Positions 43,328 through 51,716 of a stretch of DNA of 64,000 nt are shown here, one piece after another; position 1 is the first letter of the stretch, and each line of letters begins with the position of its first letter. The position numbers and the translations under genes are program-made. The stretch comes from Mycobacterium sp. OTB74 (GTDB lineage: Bacteria > Actinomycetota > Actinomycetes > Mycobacteriales > Mycobacteriaceae): positions 167,244 to 231,243 of the forward strand of contig NZ_JARXVD010000006.1 of the NCBI RefSeq assembly GCF_029892685.1, in the 5' to 3' direction. The notes beneath the pieces were generated by a model. That model was given only the letters and a program-made list of their open reading frames with translations, did no database searches and was not told the DNA's origin.

Positions 43328-44077
43328 TTAAGTCGCTGCCCAGCCCCCGTCCACAGAAAGTATTGCGCCGTGAATGTTGGCGGCGTCGTCGGAGGCCAGG
43401 AAGACCACCGCGGACGCGACTTCCTCCGGCGTGCTCATCCGGCGCGACGGGATCCGCGCCAAGACCGGGGCGACATGGTCAGCCGCTTCCAGTGCGCGCT
43501 CGGTGGCGATCGGTCCCGGCGCCACCGCATTGACCCGAACTCCCGACGCTCCGTATTCGGCCGCCCACGATTTGGTCAACGAGTGCACGGCGGCCTTGGT
43601 CGAGTTGTACAGCGCCGACTGGTCCGCGCCGATGAACCCCGTGATCGATCCGATGTTGACCACCGCGCCACCGCCGCGCGCCGCCATCGCCGGCGCCAAG
43701 GCGCCGGTAAGCAGGAACGGCGCCACCACATTGGTGCGATAAGACTCCAGCAGCACCGATTCGGAGATGCCGGCAGACGGTACCGGTGTGGACCACAGGG
43801 CGGCGTTGTTGATCAGGATGTCGACCGGCCCGGCGGCCGCGACCAGGTGGGCGACCTCCTGAGCGCCTGCGCCCAGGTCTGCGGCGACGAACTCGGCCAC
43901 CCCTCCCGTCCCCCGGATGGCCGCGACGACCGCCGCTCCGCGCTCGGCGTCGCGACCGGTGACGATGACGTGGGCGCCCTCCGCGGCCAGCGTGTGTGCG
44001 ATGGCCACGCCGAGACCTCCGGTGGACCCGGTAATCAGTGCTCTGCGGCCCTGCAGCCGCGTAGTGTTTGGACTCAT
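43328..44077 (-). CDS. Short-chain dehydrogenase under control of adjacent TetR
   Basis: A 249-residue SDR. Cofactor motif TGSTGGLG, NNAA, catalytic Ser in NIGSITGF, Tyr/Lys in YNSTKAAV, and the C-terminal PGPIATERAL and VDGGWAAT pattern. ATG 44077 lies inside the first of two TGGAC-N6-GTCCA operators, and the divergent tetR gene has the second. Substrate unknown. Expression is presumably induced when the repressor's ligand (maybe the SDR substrate) is present. Confidence 0.85.
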   Translation of the reverse strand: MSPNTTRLQGRRALITGSTGGLGVAIAHTLAAEGAHVIVTGRDAERGAAVVAAIRGTGGVAEFVAADLGAGAQEVAHLVAAAGPVDILINNAALWSTPVPSAGISESVLLESYRTNVVAPFLLTGALAPAMAARGGGAVVNIGSITGFIGADQSALYNSTKAAVHSLTKSWAAEYGASGVRVNAVAPGPIATERALEAADHVAPVLARIPSRRMSTPEEVASAVVFLASDDAANIHGAILSVDGGWAAT

Positions 44078-44118
44078 GAGTCCATATGTAGGCCGATAAA
44101 AATGGACCTGCAAGTCCA
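44069..44118. promoter_or_regulatory. Twin TetR operators TGGAC-N6-GTCCA
   Basis: Two copies of the same dyad: TGGACTCATGAGTCCA (44069-44084, perfect 16-bp palindrome over the SDR start) and TGGACCTGCAAGTCCA (44103-44118, over the tetR start). Their 34-bp spacing, about three helical turns, suits co-operative repression of both divergent genes. Confidence 0.7.
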
Positions 44119-44701
44119 AAAACTGACGGCCAAAGGCGCCGCCACCCGACTGCGTATCGTCGAAGGCGCGGCGGCCGAGATTCGAGCTCGCGGCGTGACC
44201 GCCACCACCCTCGATGACATCCGCGCCGCTACCGGGACTTCGAAAAGCCAACTCTTCCACTATTTCCCGGAAGGCAAGGAGCAACTGCTGCTTGCGGTGG
44301 CTGTCCATGAAGCCGACCAGGTTCTTTCCGACCAGCAGCCGTATCTGGGCGCACTGACCTCGTGGGCCGCCTGGCAGCGTTGGCGCGACGCGGTGGTCGA
44401 GCGTTACCGCAGGCAGGGCCAGAACTGCCCGATGAGCGTGCTGATGTCCGAGATCGGCCGCACCACCCCGGGTGCTCAGGCGGTCAGTGTCCAACTCATC
44501 AACACATGGCGCGCCGAGATCGCAGATGGCATCCGGGACATGCAGCGTCAGGGGAAGATCGCCGACGGCATCGACGCCGACCGCACGGCATCGGCGCTGC
44601 TGGCTGGAATCCAGGGCGGCGTGGTCGTGCTGTTATCCACCGGCGATATCAGCTATCTGGAGTCGGCGCTCGATCTCGGCATCGCCGCGCTGCACAACTG
44701 A
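44102..44701 (+). CDS. TetR family transcriptional regulator
   Basis: A 199-residue regulator. The HTH lies at about 10-60 (RLRIVEGAAAEIRARGVTATTL, then GTSKSQLFHYFPEGKEQLL). The C-terminal ligand domain is helical with a conserved C-P-M-S near 107 (NCPMSVLMSE), typical of the YxaF/LmrA-like TetR subgroup. Its start codon and that of the SDR are each covered by one copy of a TGGAC-N6-GTCCA dyad, strong evidence for autoregulation and repression of the SDR. Confidence 0.85.
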   Translation: MDLQVQKLTAKGAATRLRIVEGAAAEIRARGVTATTLDDIRAATGTSKSQLFHYFPEGKEQLLLAVAVHEADQVLSDQQPYLGALTSWAAWQRWRDAVVERYRRQGQNCPMSVLMSEIGRTTPGAQAVSVQLINTWRAEIADGIRDMQRQGKIADGIDADRTASALLAGIQGGVVVLLSTGDISYLESALDLGIAALHN

Positions 44702-44707
44702 TCCACC

Positions 44708-45952
44708 TCAGTGCGGGTTGTCCAGTTCGGCAGTCAGGCGGGCTACGTACCGATCCAGGTCTGGCACCGCGGATGCCGCGGCGTGCACGCTGATCGTGAC
44801 GGTGTCGCCAATGCCGTGCACCCCGTGGGTCAGACCCATCATGGGCGAGAGCGCGGGGAACCCGGACGTCACGACCACCGCACAGTCGCCGAAACGAAGA
44901 TCGGCCGGCCCCCGATTGACGCTGGACACCACGGTGTTCCCACCGACGGTCGTGGACCGCACCGACGGATCGAATTGTGCTGTACCCCAACGGAGCAATG
45001 GCGCCGGTGTCGCCGCGAACGCGGCGTCAGAGGCGGCTGTGGCGGGATGCTCGAAGCGCTGACGCCGAGCTGCCAGTTCTGCTGCGATCCGGCCCGCCCG
45101 CTCCACGAAGGGCACGTTCGGGTGCAATCCGACGCTGACGTTGCCGAAGTGGTTGTTGGCATGGCGCACGCCGGTTTTTGCCATCGGTACCTCTGCGCCC
45201 AGCACGGTCGGACCGTCGAGTTCTACTGCCAGTGCGCCCGACACCGCCGCCAGCACGCCGACGGTCACGCTTGGTCCGGGCAGCTGTGAGCGGCGGCGCA
45301 CGATGGTGCGAAGTCGGTGCGGTGCATCCGGCCTCGCATTGGTCGGCTGCAGAGGGAAGGAATCGCCTGGCGCAGCAACAACTCCCGACTCGGTATCGCG
45401 TACCAGCTGACGGTGGGCCCGACTGGCCCGCAGTGCCAGATACGGCAGCGCCCACCCACCCAATCGGCGGGGAACCACGGCCGGGACCGCCACGTCCCGA
45501 CCGAGCAGCCGGGCGGCCAGCGCCGACGACCGGATCCCGTCCCCGAGTGCATGCGAAATCTGTACCATCACAACGGTTCCCGGTCTATTCGCACCGGGAA
45601 TGCCCGATACGCCGGCGAACACATGAACCCGCCACGGCCGCTCACGCGGATCCAACTGCCGGTCACTTAACGCCTGCACCAGGGCCAAACACTCAGCCCA
45701 GGCTTCGGCCTGGTGCACCACGAATGCCTCGTCGGCCGGACTGCAGTGCGCCCATGCGGGGTATCGGAGCGCGTCCGACTCGTCGATACGCACCGACAAC
45801 TCCGGGCAGTCCAGCGCGCGCTGTCGCACTGCAGACAGTGCGTCGCGCACATCGCCCGGCACACCGGAGAACCCGTACAGCAGGAACTGGTCGTTGGGGA
45901 TCTTCGCCGACATCCAGAAGTTCTGGGCGTCGACCGCTGCCAACCGGGTCAC
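44708..45952 (-). CDS. WS/DGAT-like acyltransferase
   Basis: A 414-residue protein of the wax-ester synthase/diacylglycerol acyltransferase fold, which esterifies fatty acyl-CoAs to alcohols or diacylglycerol. The active-site motif reads SHALGDG where active enzymes have HHxxxDG: the second His and the Asp-Gly are kept, the first is Ser. The second signature NHFGNVSVGL is present. Activity is therefore possible but uncertain. It is the last gene of an operon with two Mce-associated proteins, 13 bp downstream of the second. Confidence 0.7.
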   Translation of the reverse strand: MTRLAAVDAQNFWMSAKIPNDQFLLYGFSGVPGDVRDALSAVRQRALDCPELSVRIDESDALRYPAWAHCSPADEAFVVHQAEAWAECLALVQALSDRQLDPRERPWRVHVFAGVSGIPGANRPGTVVMVQISHALGDGIRSSALAARLLGRDVAVPAVVPRRLGGWALPYLALRASRAHRQLVRDTESGVVAAPGDSFPLQPTNARPDAPHRLRTIVRRRSQLPGPSVTVGVLAAVSGALAVELDGPTVLGAEVPMAKTGVRHANNHFGNVSVGLHPNVPFVERAGRIAAELAARRQRFEHPATAASDAAFAATPAPLLRWGTAQFDPSVRSTTVGGNTVVSSVNRGPADLRFGDCAVVVTSGFPALSPMMGLTHGVHGIGDTVTISVHAAASAVPDLDRYVARLTAELDNPH

Positions 45953-45965
45953 CGCGATACGGCCG

Positions 45966-46664
45966 TCACACCGTTTCGAATTTGGAGATCAGCCACTTTC
46001 CGCCCAACCGCTCCAATGTCACCCGCACGCTGGTGGGGGTGTCGGTGGGCGGTTGATCGCCGACCGTCACGGTCTGGTTGATAAACGCCAGCACCACCGC
46101 GTGATTCGCCGAAACAGACACTGCTGCTGCCGCCGGAACGGTCGTCACCGCGGTGATGTGCCGCTGCTCGGCGCCGGGAATGACGGTCTGAGTCAGGTTG
46201 GTGTAATCGTCGTGGAACGGCGCGGTCAGCAGCTTGCTCGCCTCGGTGAGCTGCTGACGAACGGTCTCGGGCTGATAGCTCAGGAGCGCAGCGGCACCGT
46301 CCTTGGCAACCTTGACCACCTCGTTACGGGTGGCTTCGTCGGCGTGCGTGCGGTTGAGATACCACAGGAACAACGCCGCCGCGACCAGCAGTACCGCAAG
46401 GCCCGGCAGGATCCCGAACGCGGTGACCCGCGCCCACTCGATCCCCGACGTTTTCCCTTGGGGGGGTGCAACGGTTTCAACATCGGTTTCGGAGTCGGCT
46501 TTGGCCTCGGTCTCCGGTCCGGTCTCCGACTTGGTCGCGGACTCGGACTCAGGCTCGGTCTCACGCTTCCGATGGGACGCTTCGCTTGCCTCCTCGCCAG
46601 CCGATTCGGTCAGCTCGACAGCCGTGGACTCATCGGGGGCGGAATCCTCCTCGTGCTTGCTCAT
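45966..46664 (-). CDS. Mce-associated membrane protein
   Basis: A 232-residue protein with a long acidic, low-complexity N-terminus (about 1-85, Glu/Thr/Ser), a single membrane helix (ITAFGILPGLAVLLVAAALFLW-like, near 95-115), and a C-terminal NTF2-like Mas domain ending LGGKWLISKFETV. Mce-associated proteins support Mce lipid importers. No mce genes are in the window, so it is an orphan set. Start ATG overlaps the preceding gene's stop (ATGA). Confidence 0.75.
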   Translation of the reverse strand: MSKHEEDSAPDESTAVELTESAGEEASEASHRKRETEPESESATKSETGPETEAKADSETDVETVAPPQGKTSGIEWARVTAFGILPGLAVLLVAAALFLWYLNRTHADEATRNEVVKVAKDGAAALLSYQPETVRQQLTEASKLLTAPFHDDYTNLTQTVIPGAEQRHITAVTTVPAAAAVSVSANHAVVLAFINQTVTVGDQPPTDTPTSVRVTLERLGGKWLISKFETV

Positions 46665-47332
46665 TGGACGAACTCCACCTTCGACACCTTCACGCTGTCC
46701 CCCGCCTTCTGCATGCCCAGACGGATTCGCCAGGCCCGGTCCGGCTGCGGCGGCCCATTACCGACATCGGTATGCACCGTCACCGCCACCAGCACCGACC
46801 CCTCGCTGACTGTTGCCTTTTCCACCCCAGCCTCGGTCACCTTGCCCACCGCGGCTGACTGCATCTGCTTCACCACGTCACTGAATGACGCTGCGCGCCT
46901 TTGAAAGTCGTCATAGAACGCGCCGGTTGACGAATCGAGGACCCGCTTGACATCGGCATCGACATGGCGGTAGTCGATCGTGGTGAGGTTCAGCGCCCCC
47001 TGTCGGGCGGCATCGAGATAGCTTTGGCGCAGCGTCTCGTCACTTCGCATCTGGTATTCGCGATAGCCGAGCCAACCGACCAGGCCACCCAGCGCCAACA
47101 CCACAACCAAACCCGCCGCCATCACCGCGAGCACACGCTTGTCGCGGGGCTCCTTTACCGGTGCAGCGGCCGCCTCTGCAGGGCCCTCTGCCTCAATCTC
47201 TGCAAGGTCCTCTGCCTCGGTCTCCGCGGTGTCCGCCGCCTCAGTCCCTGCAGTCGCCTCAGCAGCGGCATCGGGCTCGCCGCCGTCGGCCTCGTCGAGG
47301 CTGTGCCGCCCGTGCTCCGGTTCGTCAGACAT
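46661..47332 (-). CDS. Mce-associated membrane protein (first of the pair)
   Basis: A 223-residue paralogue-type partner of the protein at 45966-46664: acidic Ala/Glu-rich N-terminus (1-65), one transmembrane helix (VLAVMAAGLVVVLALGGLVG), and a Mas-type domain with YREYQMRSDETL and ending VKVSKVEFVQ. The ATG near 47332 gives MSDEPEHGRH; upstream in-frame codons lack homology. Its stop overlaps the start of the second gene, so the two subunits are probably made together. It is divergent from the alpha/beta hydrolase gene. Confidence 0.75.
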   Translation of the reverse strand: MSDEPEHGRHSLDEADGGEPDAAAEATAGTEAADTAETEAEDLAEIEAEGPAEAAAAPVKEPRDKRVLAVMAAGLVVVLALGGLVGWLGYREYQMRSDETLRQSYLDAARQGALNLTTIDYRHVDADVKRVLDSSTGAFYDDFQRRAASFSDVVKQMQSAAVGKVTEAGVEKATVSEGSVLVAVTVHTDVGNGPPQPDRAWRIRLGMQKAGDSVKVSKVEFVQ

Positions 47333-47505
47333 GACTGTTCCTCTCAGCGTCCGCCCAGCACTTATCACACGACCACGTCGCGCCCAGACGGCACGTCGGC
47401 AGAGTCTAGAGCCCACTCTGCGGGAATGGATGCCCGCCCCGGGTGCGGTGGAAACTACCTTCTCGCAGATCGGTAACGTGAGGCCAAGGCGACGAGAGGA
47501 CCCCC

Positions 47506-48408
47506 GTGAGCGCAGAGTCAAGCACCGCCGCGAGCGCCGAATCGCGCGGCGGTAACCCCGAGACCGTCCAGTTCGGCGGCGTCGACGGCCTGACGCTGGT
47601 CGCCGACGAGTGGAACCGTGAGGCCGACACCGGCGACAAGCCCACCATCCTCATGTTGCACGGCGGCGGACAGAACCGGTTCTCATGGAAGAACACGGGC
47701 CAAATTCTGGCCGACCACGGGTTTCACGTCATCGCCATAGACAGCCGTGGACACGGGGACAGCGACCGCTCGCCCACCGCGAACTACTCTGTCGAGACGC
47801 TGTGCGCCGACATCCTGCAGGTCATCTACCAGATCGGACGGCCGGTCGCGCTCGTCGGCGCGAGCATGGGCGGTCTTACCGGCATGCTGAGCGCCCACGA
47901 GGCCGGCCCCGAGCTCGTCACCAAACTGGTGCTGGTCGACGTAGTGCCGCGCTACGAGAAGAGTGGAAGCTCCCGGGTCCGCGACTTCATGATGACCAAC
48001 GTCAACGGCTTCGCATCCCTCGAGGAGGCCGCCGGCGCCGTCGCGGCGTACCTGCCGCACCGGACCAGGCCGCGCAGCCCCGAGGGCCTGAAGAAGAACC
48101 TGCGACTGCGTCCTGAGATCGGTGATGGCCGCTGGTACTGGCACTGGGACCCGGCATTCATGACCGCTCCCGGCGACGACCCGTTCGCTCGCACCGAGCA
48201 GTTGGAGCGGGCGGTGATGAGCCTGCAGGTCCCGATCCTGTTGATCCGCGGCAAGTTGTCCGACGTGGTGAGCCCCGAGGGCGTGGCCGACTTCCTGGAG
48301 AAGGTGCCGCACGCACAGTTCGTCGAACTGTCCGAGGCAGGGCATACCGCCGCCGGCGACGACAACGACGCCTTCACCGAGGCGGTCGTCCAGTTCATCG
48401 ATCGGTAG
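47506..48408 (+). CDS. Alpha/beta hydrolase
   Basis: A 300-residue hydrolase from GTG 47506. It has the oxyanion HGGGQNRFSW region, the nucleophile elbow GASMGG (Ser near 125), the acid in LSDVVSPEG, and the catalytic His in EAGHTAAGDDND. The DSRGHGDSDRS motif is typical of esterases and epoxide hydrolase-like proteins. Substrate unknown. The 3' end overlaps a small leftward gene by 14 bp. Confidence 0.85.
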   Translation: MSAESSTAASAESRGGNPETVQFGGVDGLTLVADEWNREADTGDKPTILMLHGGGQNRFSWKNTGQILADHGFHVIAIDSRGHGDSDRSPTANYSVETLCADILQVIYQIGRPVALVGASMGGLTGMLSAHEAGPELVTKLVLVDVVPRYEKSGSSRVRDFMMTNVNGFASLEEAAGAVAAYLPHRTRPRSPEGLKKNLRLRPEIGDGRWYWHWDPAFMTAPGDDPFARTEQLERAVMSLQVPILLIRGKLSDVVSPEGVADFLEKVPHAQFVELSEAGHTAAGDDNDAFTEAVVQFIDR

Positions 48409-48562
48409 CGTCACCGGATTCGGCGAGCCGCTGATGCAGCCGGGCTCGAATGTCTTCGGCGGTATAGGAATTGCGCTTGCGCTGATCGCGTGCGACCAGC
48501 ACGCCACCGGCCACCAGCCCGGCGACACCTGCCAGGCCAGCCCACTTCCATAAGCTACGCAT
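48395..48562 (-). CDS. Small membrane-anchored protein (55 aa)
   Basis: ATG 48562 to TGA 48395 encodes 55 residues: MRSLWKWAGLAGVAGLVAGG, a hydrophobic single-span N-terminus, then a basic RDQRKRN patch and an amphipathic AEDIRARLHQRLAES helix. This type of tiny protein is conserved in mycobacteria by recollection, of unknown function. It overlaps the 3' end of the hydrolase gene by 14 bp on the opposite strand, which may let their expression interfere. Confidence 0.7.
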   Translation of the reverse strand: MRSLWKWAGLAGVAGLVAGGVLVARDQRKRNSYTAEDIRARLHQRLAESGDATDR

Positions 48563-48619
48563 GCCCTGATTCTGCCTTCGGGGGCGAGCGACGCCGCGGG
48601 GAATGCCTATGCTGCGCAG

Positions 48620-49312
48620 ATGGAGTCAGACGCGGTGACGTTGGAACGGGCACTGGCCGAGACCCGGACCGGCGATATCTGGTTGTTCCGTGGGGCCTCA
48701 GGGCCGGATCGCACCATCCAGACGCTGACCAACGCGCCGGTGAACCATGTCGGCATGACGGTCGCCATCGACGACCTGCCGCCGCTGATCTGGCACGCCG
48801 AGTTGGGCGACAAGCTGGAATGCGTGTGGAGCGGAAGTCATCACCGCGGCGTGCAACTCAACGATCTACGCCAGGCCGTCGAGCGCTGGGTGTATGTCTA
48901 CGGGCAACGCTGCTGGCTGCGGCAGCTGACCCCGTACGCCACTCGCGAACAAGAGGACCGGCTGCTGAAGGTGGTGGCCCGCATGGACGGTACGGCGTTC
49001 CCGACCACCGTCCGGTTGACCGCCCGATGGTTCCGCGGCCGGGTACCGGTGGTCAGCGACTTCACCCGCGGAATTCCCTTGGTAGACCGCAAGGTTCGCG
49101 AGTCCGCTCAACGCCACAAGACCCGTCGCCGGGCATCCGGTCTGGAGAGCGCCTACTGTGCAGAGACTGTCGCAGTCACCTACGAGGAGATGGGTTTGAT
49201 GAGCACCGAGAAGCGGGAGAACTACTTCGATCCGGGCTCATTCTGGAGCGGCGATTCACTGGCGCTGACGGCCGGCTACCGGTTGGGCGACGAGGTCGCC
49301 GTTCTCGCCTGA
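48620..49312 (+). CDS. Permuted papain-like (YiiX/NlpC-P60-type) hydrolase
   Basis: A 230-residue protein of the circularly permuted NlpC/P60-papain class. GDIWLFRG near the N-terminus and NHVGMTVAI carry the catalytic His (about 41), and SAYCAETVAVTYEEMG carries the likely catalytic Cys (about 185). Such enzymes are amidases or thioesterases on peptidoglycan- or lipid-linked substrates. No signal peptide is seen, so a cytosolic or membrane-associated role is more likely. Confidence 0.6.
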   Translation: MESDAVTLERALAETRTGDIWLFRGASGPDRTIQTLTNAPVNHVGMTVAIDDLPPLIWHAELGDKLECVWSGSHHRGVQLNDLRQAVERWVYVYGQRCWLRQLTPYATREQEDRLLKVVARMDGTAFPTTVRLTARWFRGRVPVVSDFTRGIPLVDRKVRESAQRHKTRRRASGLESAYCAETVAVTYEEMGLMSTEKRENYFDPGSFWSGDSLALTAGYRLGDEVAVLA

Positions 49313-49458
49313 CGGCGCAAATGGCGGTCAACCGCCAAATGAACCTGAGGCCGTCCAGAACCGTGTAGTGGGTGTCAGCCGTGACGACATCGGTCCGCCG
49401 GCACGCCAACGTTGACGCATAACCCATTTCGGGGAACACCGGCCTTCAGGAGTACGTC

Positions 49459-49725
49459 ATGAGAAGCAAAATCACGCTCGTTGCATCGCGGCTGGCGGCC
49501 GCCACCATTGGCGGGGCCGTGGTATTGGCCCCGCTCGCTGCTGTTGCGGCGACCCCACTGGCCGCACTCGCCGCCGGGATATCGGCCCCGCTGGCAGGCA
49601 CCAACACCGACCCAGGGGTGTCGAACTCACCAGGTCAGCGCCGCGACCCGAGCGCCTTCGGCTGGCATTCAGACAACCACGACGAGATCGACCAATCGGC
49701 CGGCGGCATCGACGTCCCGTTCTGA
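49459..49725 (+). CDS. Small exported protein
   Basis: An 88-residue protein with AGGAG well placed before ATG 49459. Residues 1-33 are a signal peptide (RSKITLVASRLAAATIGGAV, APLAAVAATPLA). The mature 55 residues are polar, Asp/Gly/Asn-rich and end DEIDQSAGGIDVPF. No cysteines or recognised domain. Role unknown. Confidence 0.6.
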   Translation: MRSKITLVASRLAAATIGGAVVLAPLAAVAATPLAALAAGISAPLAGTNTDPGVSNSPGQRRDPSAFGWHSDNHDEIDQSAGGIDVPF

Positions 49726-49751
49726 TCAGCCCTCAACGGGCCATCGGGACG

Positions 49752-50963
49752 TCAGGCCAACTCGAGCTGTAGACGTTTGAGCCGCCGTACCAGCAGGCTG
49801 GGTAGCCACCTGCCGGTCTCGGCGGCCCGGATGTCCGACGTCCGGTCCAGCAACTGCCCCACCACAACCTTTGCCTCCAAACGCGCCAGCGCGGCCCCGA
49901 CGCAGAAGTGCACACCCTTGCCAAAAGTGATGTGCCCCTTGCCAGATGGCCGGTCCAGCCGGAACTCTCCGGGTTCGTCGAAGTGCGACGGATCGCGGTT
50001 GGCGGCACCCCACAACAGCAGCAGTCGTGAGCCCGCGGGAAGTTCGACGCCGCCCAATTCGGTGTCGGTGACAACGTGCCGGTAGTGCCCGCGGAACGGC
50101 GGCTCGTAACGCAGAGTCTCTTCCAAGAAGGCGCCGAGGCGCTCAGGGTCCTCGCGAATCTGCTGCTGGACATCAGGTCGGGTCGCCAGAATGTGTGCGG
50201 CCGAACCGATGAGCGATGCGGTCGACTCACCACCGGCACTGAAAAGCGTGATCATCATGGTCAGGGCAGCCAGGTTGTCCAGTTCACCGGAGGCACAGCT
50301 GGTGGCCAGATCACCCAACAGGTTGTCCTGGGGGTCTGCGGCCGCCCGCGCGAACTGCTCGTTGATGTAACCGGAGAGCTCCATGACAGAGACTCCGGCT
50401 TCAGCCATCTGTTCTTGTGTGACAAGGCCTTCCACGACCTGCGTGGCCGAGTAACCCCAGCGGATGAGCTTGTCGATGTCGGAGTCGGGAACGCCGATGA
50501 TGCGGCCGACGATCAGCATCGGCAGTCGGTTGGCGATGGCGCCCATCCATTCGATTCCACCGCCGTCGACATTCGCATCCCACAGCGCCGCACCCGTGTC
50601 GGCGATGAACGGCGCGAATTCCAGGATGCGTTTGGCCGCCAGCTGTGGAAGCAGCAACTTGCGGTGTAACGCGTGGCTCGGATCGTCGGCAGTGGCCAGC
50701 GCCTGGGTGGGGCCTCCGAGTTCGCCCATCACGAATTCGGTTACCGCGCCGCCGGGTTGGTACATCATGGTGGCCGTCAGGTTGGACGAGAAGTCGCCGG
50801 TGCGGCCTACGGCCTCGTTCACCGCTGCCCAACTGCTCACCGCGTAGAAACCTGAATCACCGATGGGATGCACCGGCCCGGTCTGGTGCATCTGCGCATA
50901 CAGCGGATACGGGTCCTGGATGTATTCGTCGTCGAACAAGGCGAGGCCAAGGCCGTCTGTCAT
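49752..50963 (-). CDS. Cytochrome P450
   Basis: A 403-residue class I P450 that needs separate redox partners, none of which are nearby. I-helix LFSAGGESTASLIG, ETLRYEPPF, and the heme-ligand loop FGKGVHFCVGAALARLE. ATG 50963 gives a normal N-terminus MTDGLGLALFDD. It is divergent from the TetR gene at 51150, which may regulate it. Substrate unknown. Confidence 0.85.
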   Translation of the reverse strand: MTDGLGLALFDDEYIQDPYPLYAQMHQTGPVHPIGDSGFYAVSSWAAVNEAVGRTGDFSSNLTATMMYQPGGAVTEFVMGELGGPTQALATADDPSHALHRKLLLPQLAAKRILEFAPFIADTGAALWDANVDGGGIEWMGAIANRLPMLIVGRIIGVPDSDIDKLIRWGYSATQVVEGLVTQEQMAEAGVSVMELSGYINEQFARAAADPQDNLLGDLATSCASGELDNLAALTMMITLFSAGGESTASLIGSAAHILATRPDVQQQIREDPERLGAFLEETLRYEPPFRGHYRHVVTDTELGGVELPAGSRLLLLWGAANRDPSHFDEPGEFRLDRPSGKGHITFGKGVHFCVGAALARLEAKVVVGQLLDRTSDIRAAETGRWLPSLLVRRLKRLQLELA

Positions 50964-51149
50964 TCCCCCACGCTGAACTTCGCACGGGCTCCACGTCAAC
51001 GACCCGCGAGAAAGTTGCGATGGACCATCTGTGGGGTGGGCAGTAGAAATCTCAGCGCCGGACGCTGATCAGCGAGGATACTGAAACATCTGCATCACTT
51101 CGTCTCAGTTTTGAGAAAGTGCGGTCTGGGCAACACAGGAGGTTGACCT

Positions 51150-51692
51150 ATGGTTCGCGACGACTGGGTCGTCGGCGGCGATCGTCGTGCCGCCGCGGCC
51201 GACCGCATCTATGCCGCAGCCACAGACCTTGTCGTCCGAGATGGGTTGGACGCCTTCGACATTGACACCCTCGCGGCACGGGTGCACTGCTCACGGGCGA
51301 CGATCTATCGCTACACGGGCGGCAAAGCCCAGATTCGCGATGCGGTGCTGATGCGATTGGCCACCGGCATCATCGACACGGTCCGGCATGCCGTCGACGG
51401 ACTCGATGGCCCGGACCGGGTTGTCACCGCGATCGTCGTCGCGCTGAAACAGATCCGGGTGAATCCGCTTCGGCGATTGCTGCTCGGCGCTCGCAACTCA
51501 GTGGAATTTGCTGAGCTGCAAGACAATCCGATATTGAGCCAGCTGGCGGCCGAGCTGACCGGAACCACCGACCCGCAGGCTGCGCGCTGGATCGTGCACG
51601 TGGTCCTGTCACTAACGCAGCGGCCGATCGGCGACGATCAGACCGAGGAACAGATGATCCGCAAATTTGTCGCACCGGCCTTCGGTGCGTGA
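51150..51692 (+). CDS. TetR family transcriptional regulator
   Basis: A 180-residue regulator with AGGAGG upstream of ATG 51150. HTH at about 13-60 (DRIYAAATDLVVRDGLDAFDI, then HCSRATIYRYTGGKAQIRDA). The ligand domain is short. Divergent from the P450 gene. Its last 15 codons lie within a 64-bp segment that recurs at 54114-54177, so the C-terminal sequence marks one edge of an insertion. Confidence 0.85.
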   Translation: MVRDDWVVGGDRRAAAADRIYAAATDLVVRDGLDAFDIDTLAARVHCSRATIYRYTGGKAQIRDAVLMRLATGIIDTVRHAVDGLDGPDRVVTAIVVALKQIRVNPLRRLLLGARNSVEFAELQDNPILSQLAAELTGTTDPQAARWIVHVVLSLTQRPIGDDQTEEQMIRKFVAPAFGA

Positions 51693-51709
51693 GGTCAGCG
51701 CGCACTCGA
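51646..51709. repeat. 64-bp direct repeat, left copy (with TetR 3' end)
   Basis: Matches 54114-54177 at 59 of 64 positions. It holds the final TetR codons and stop, then a stretch equal to the 3' end of the molybdopterin oxidoreductase gene (TCAGCGCGCAC). Together the two copies bound a 2.4-kb module. Confidence 0.85.
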
Positions 51710-51716
51710 CAGCCCG

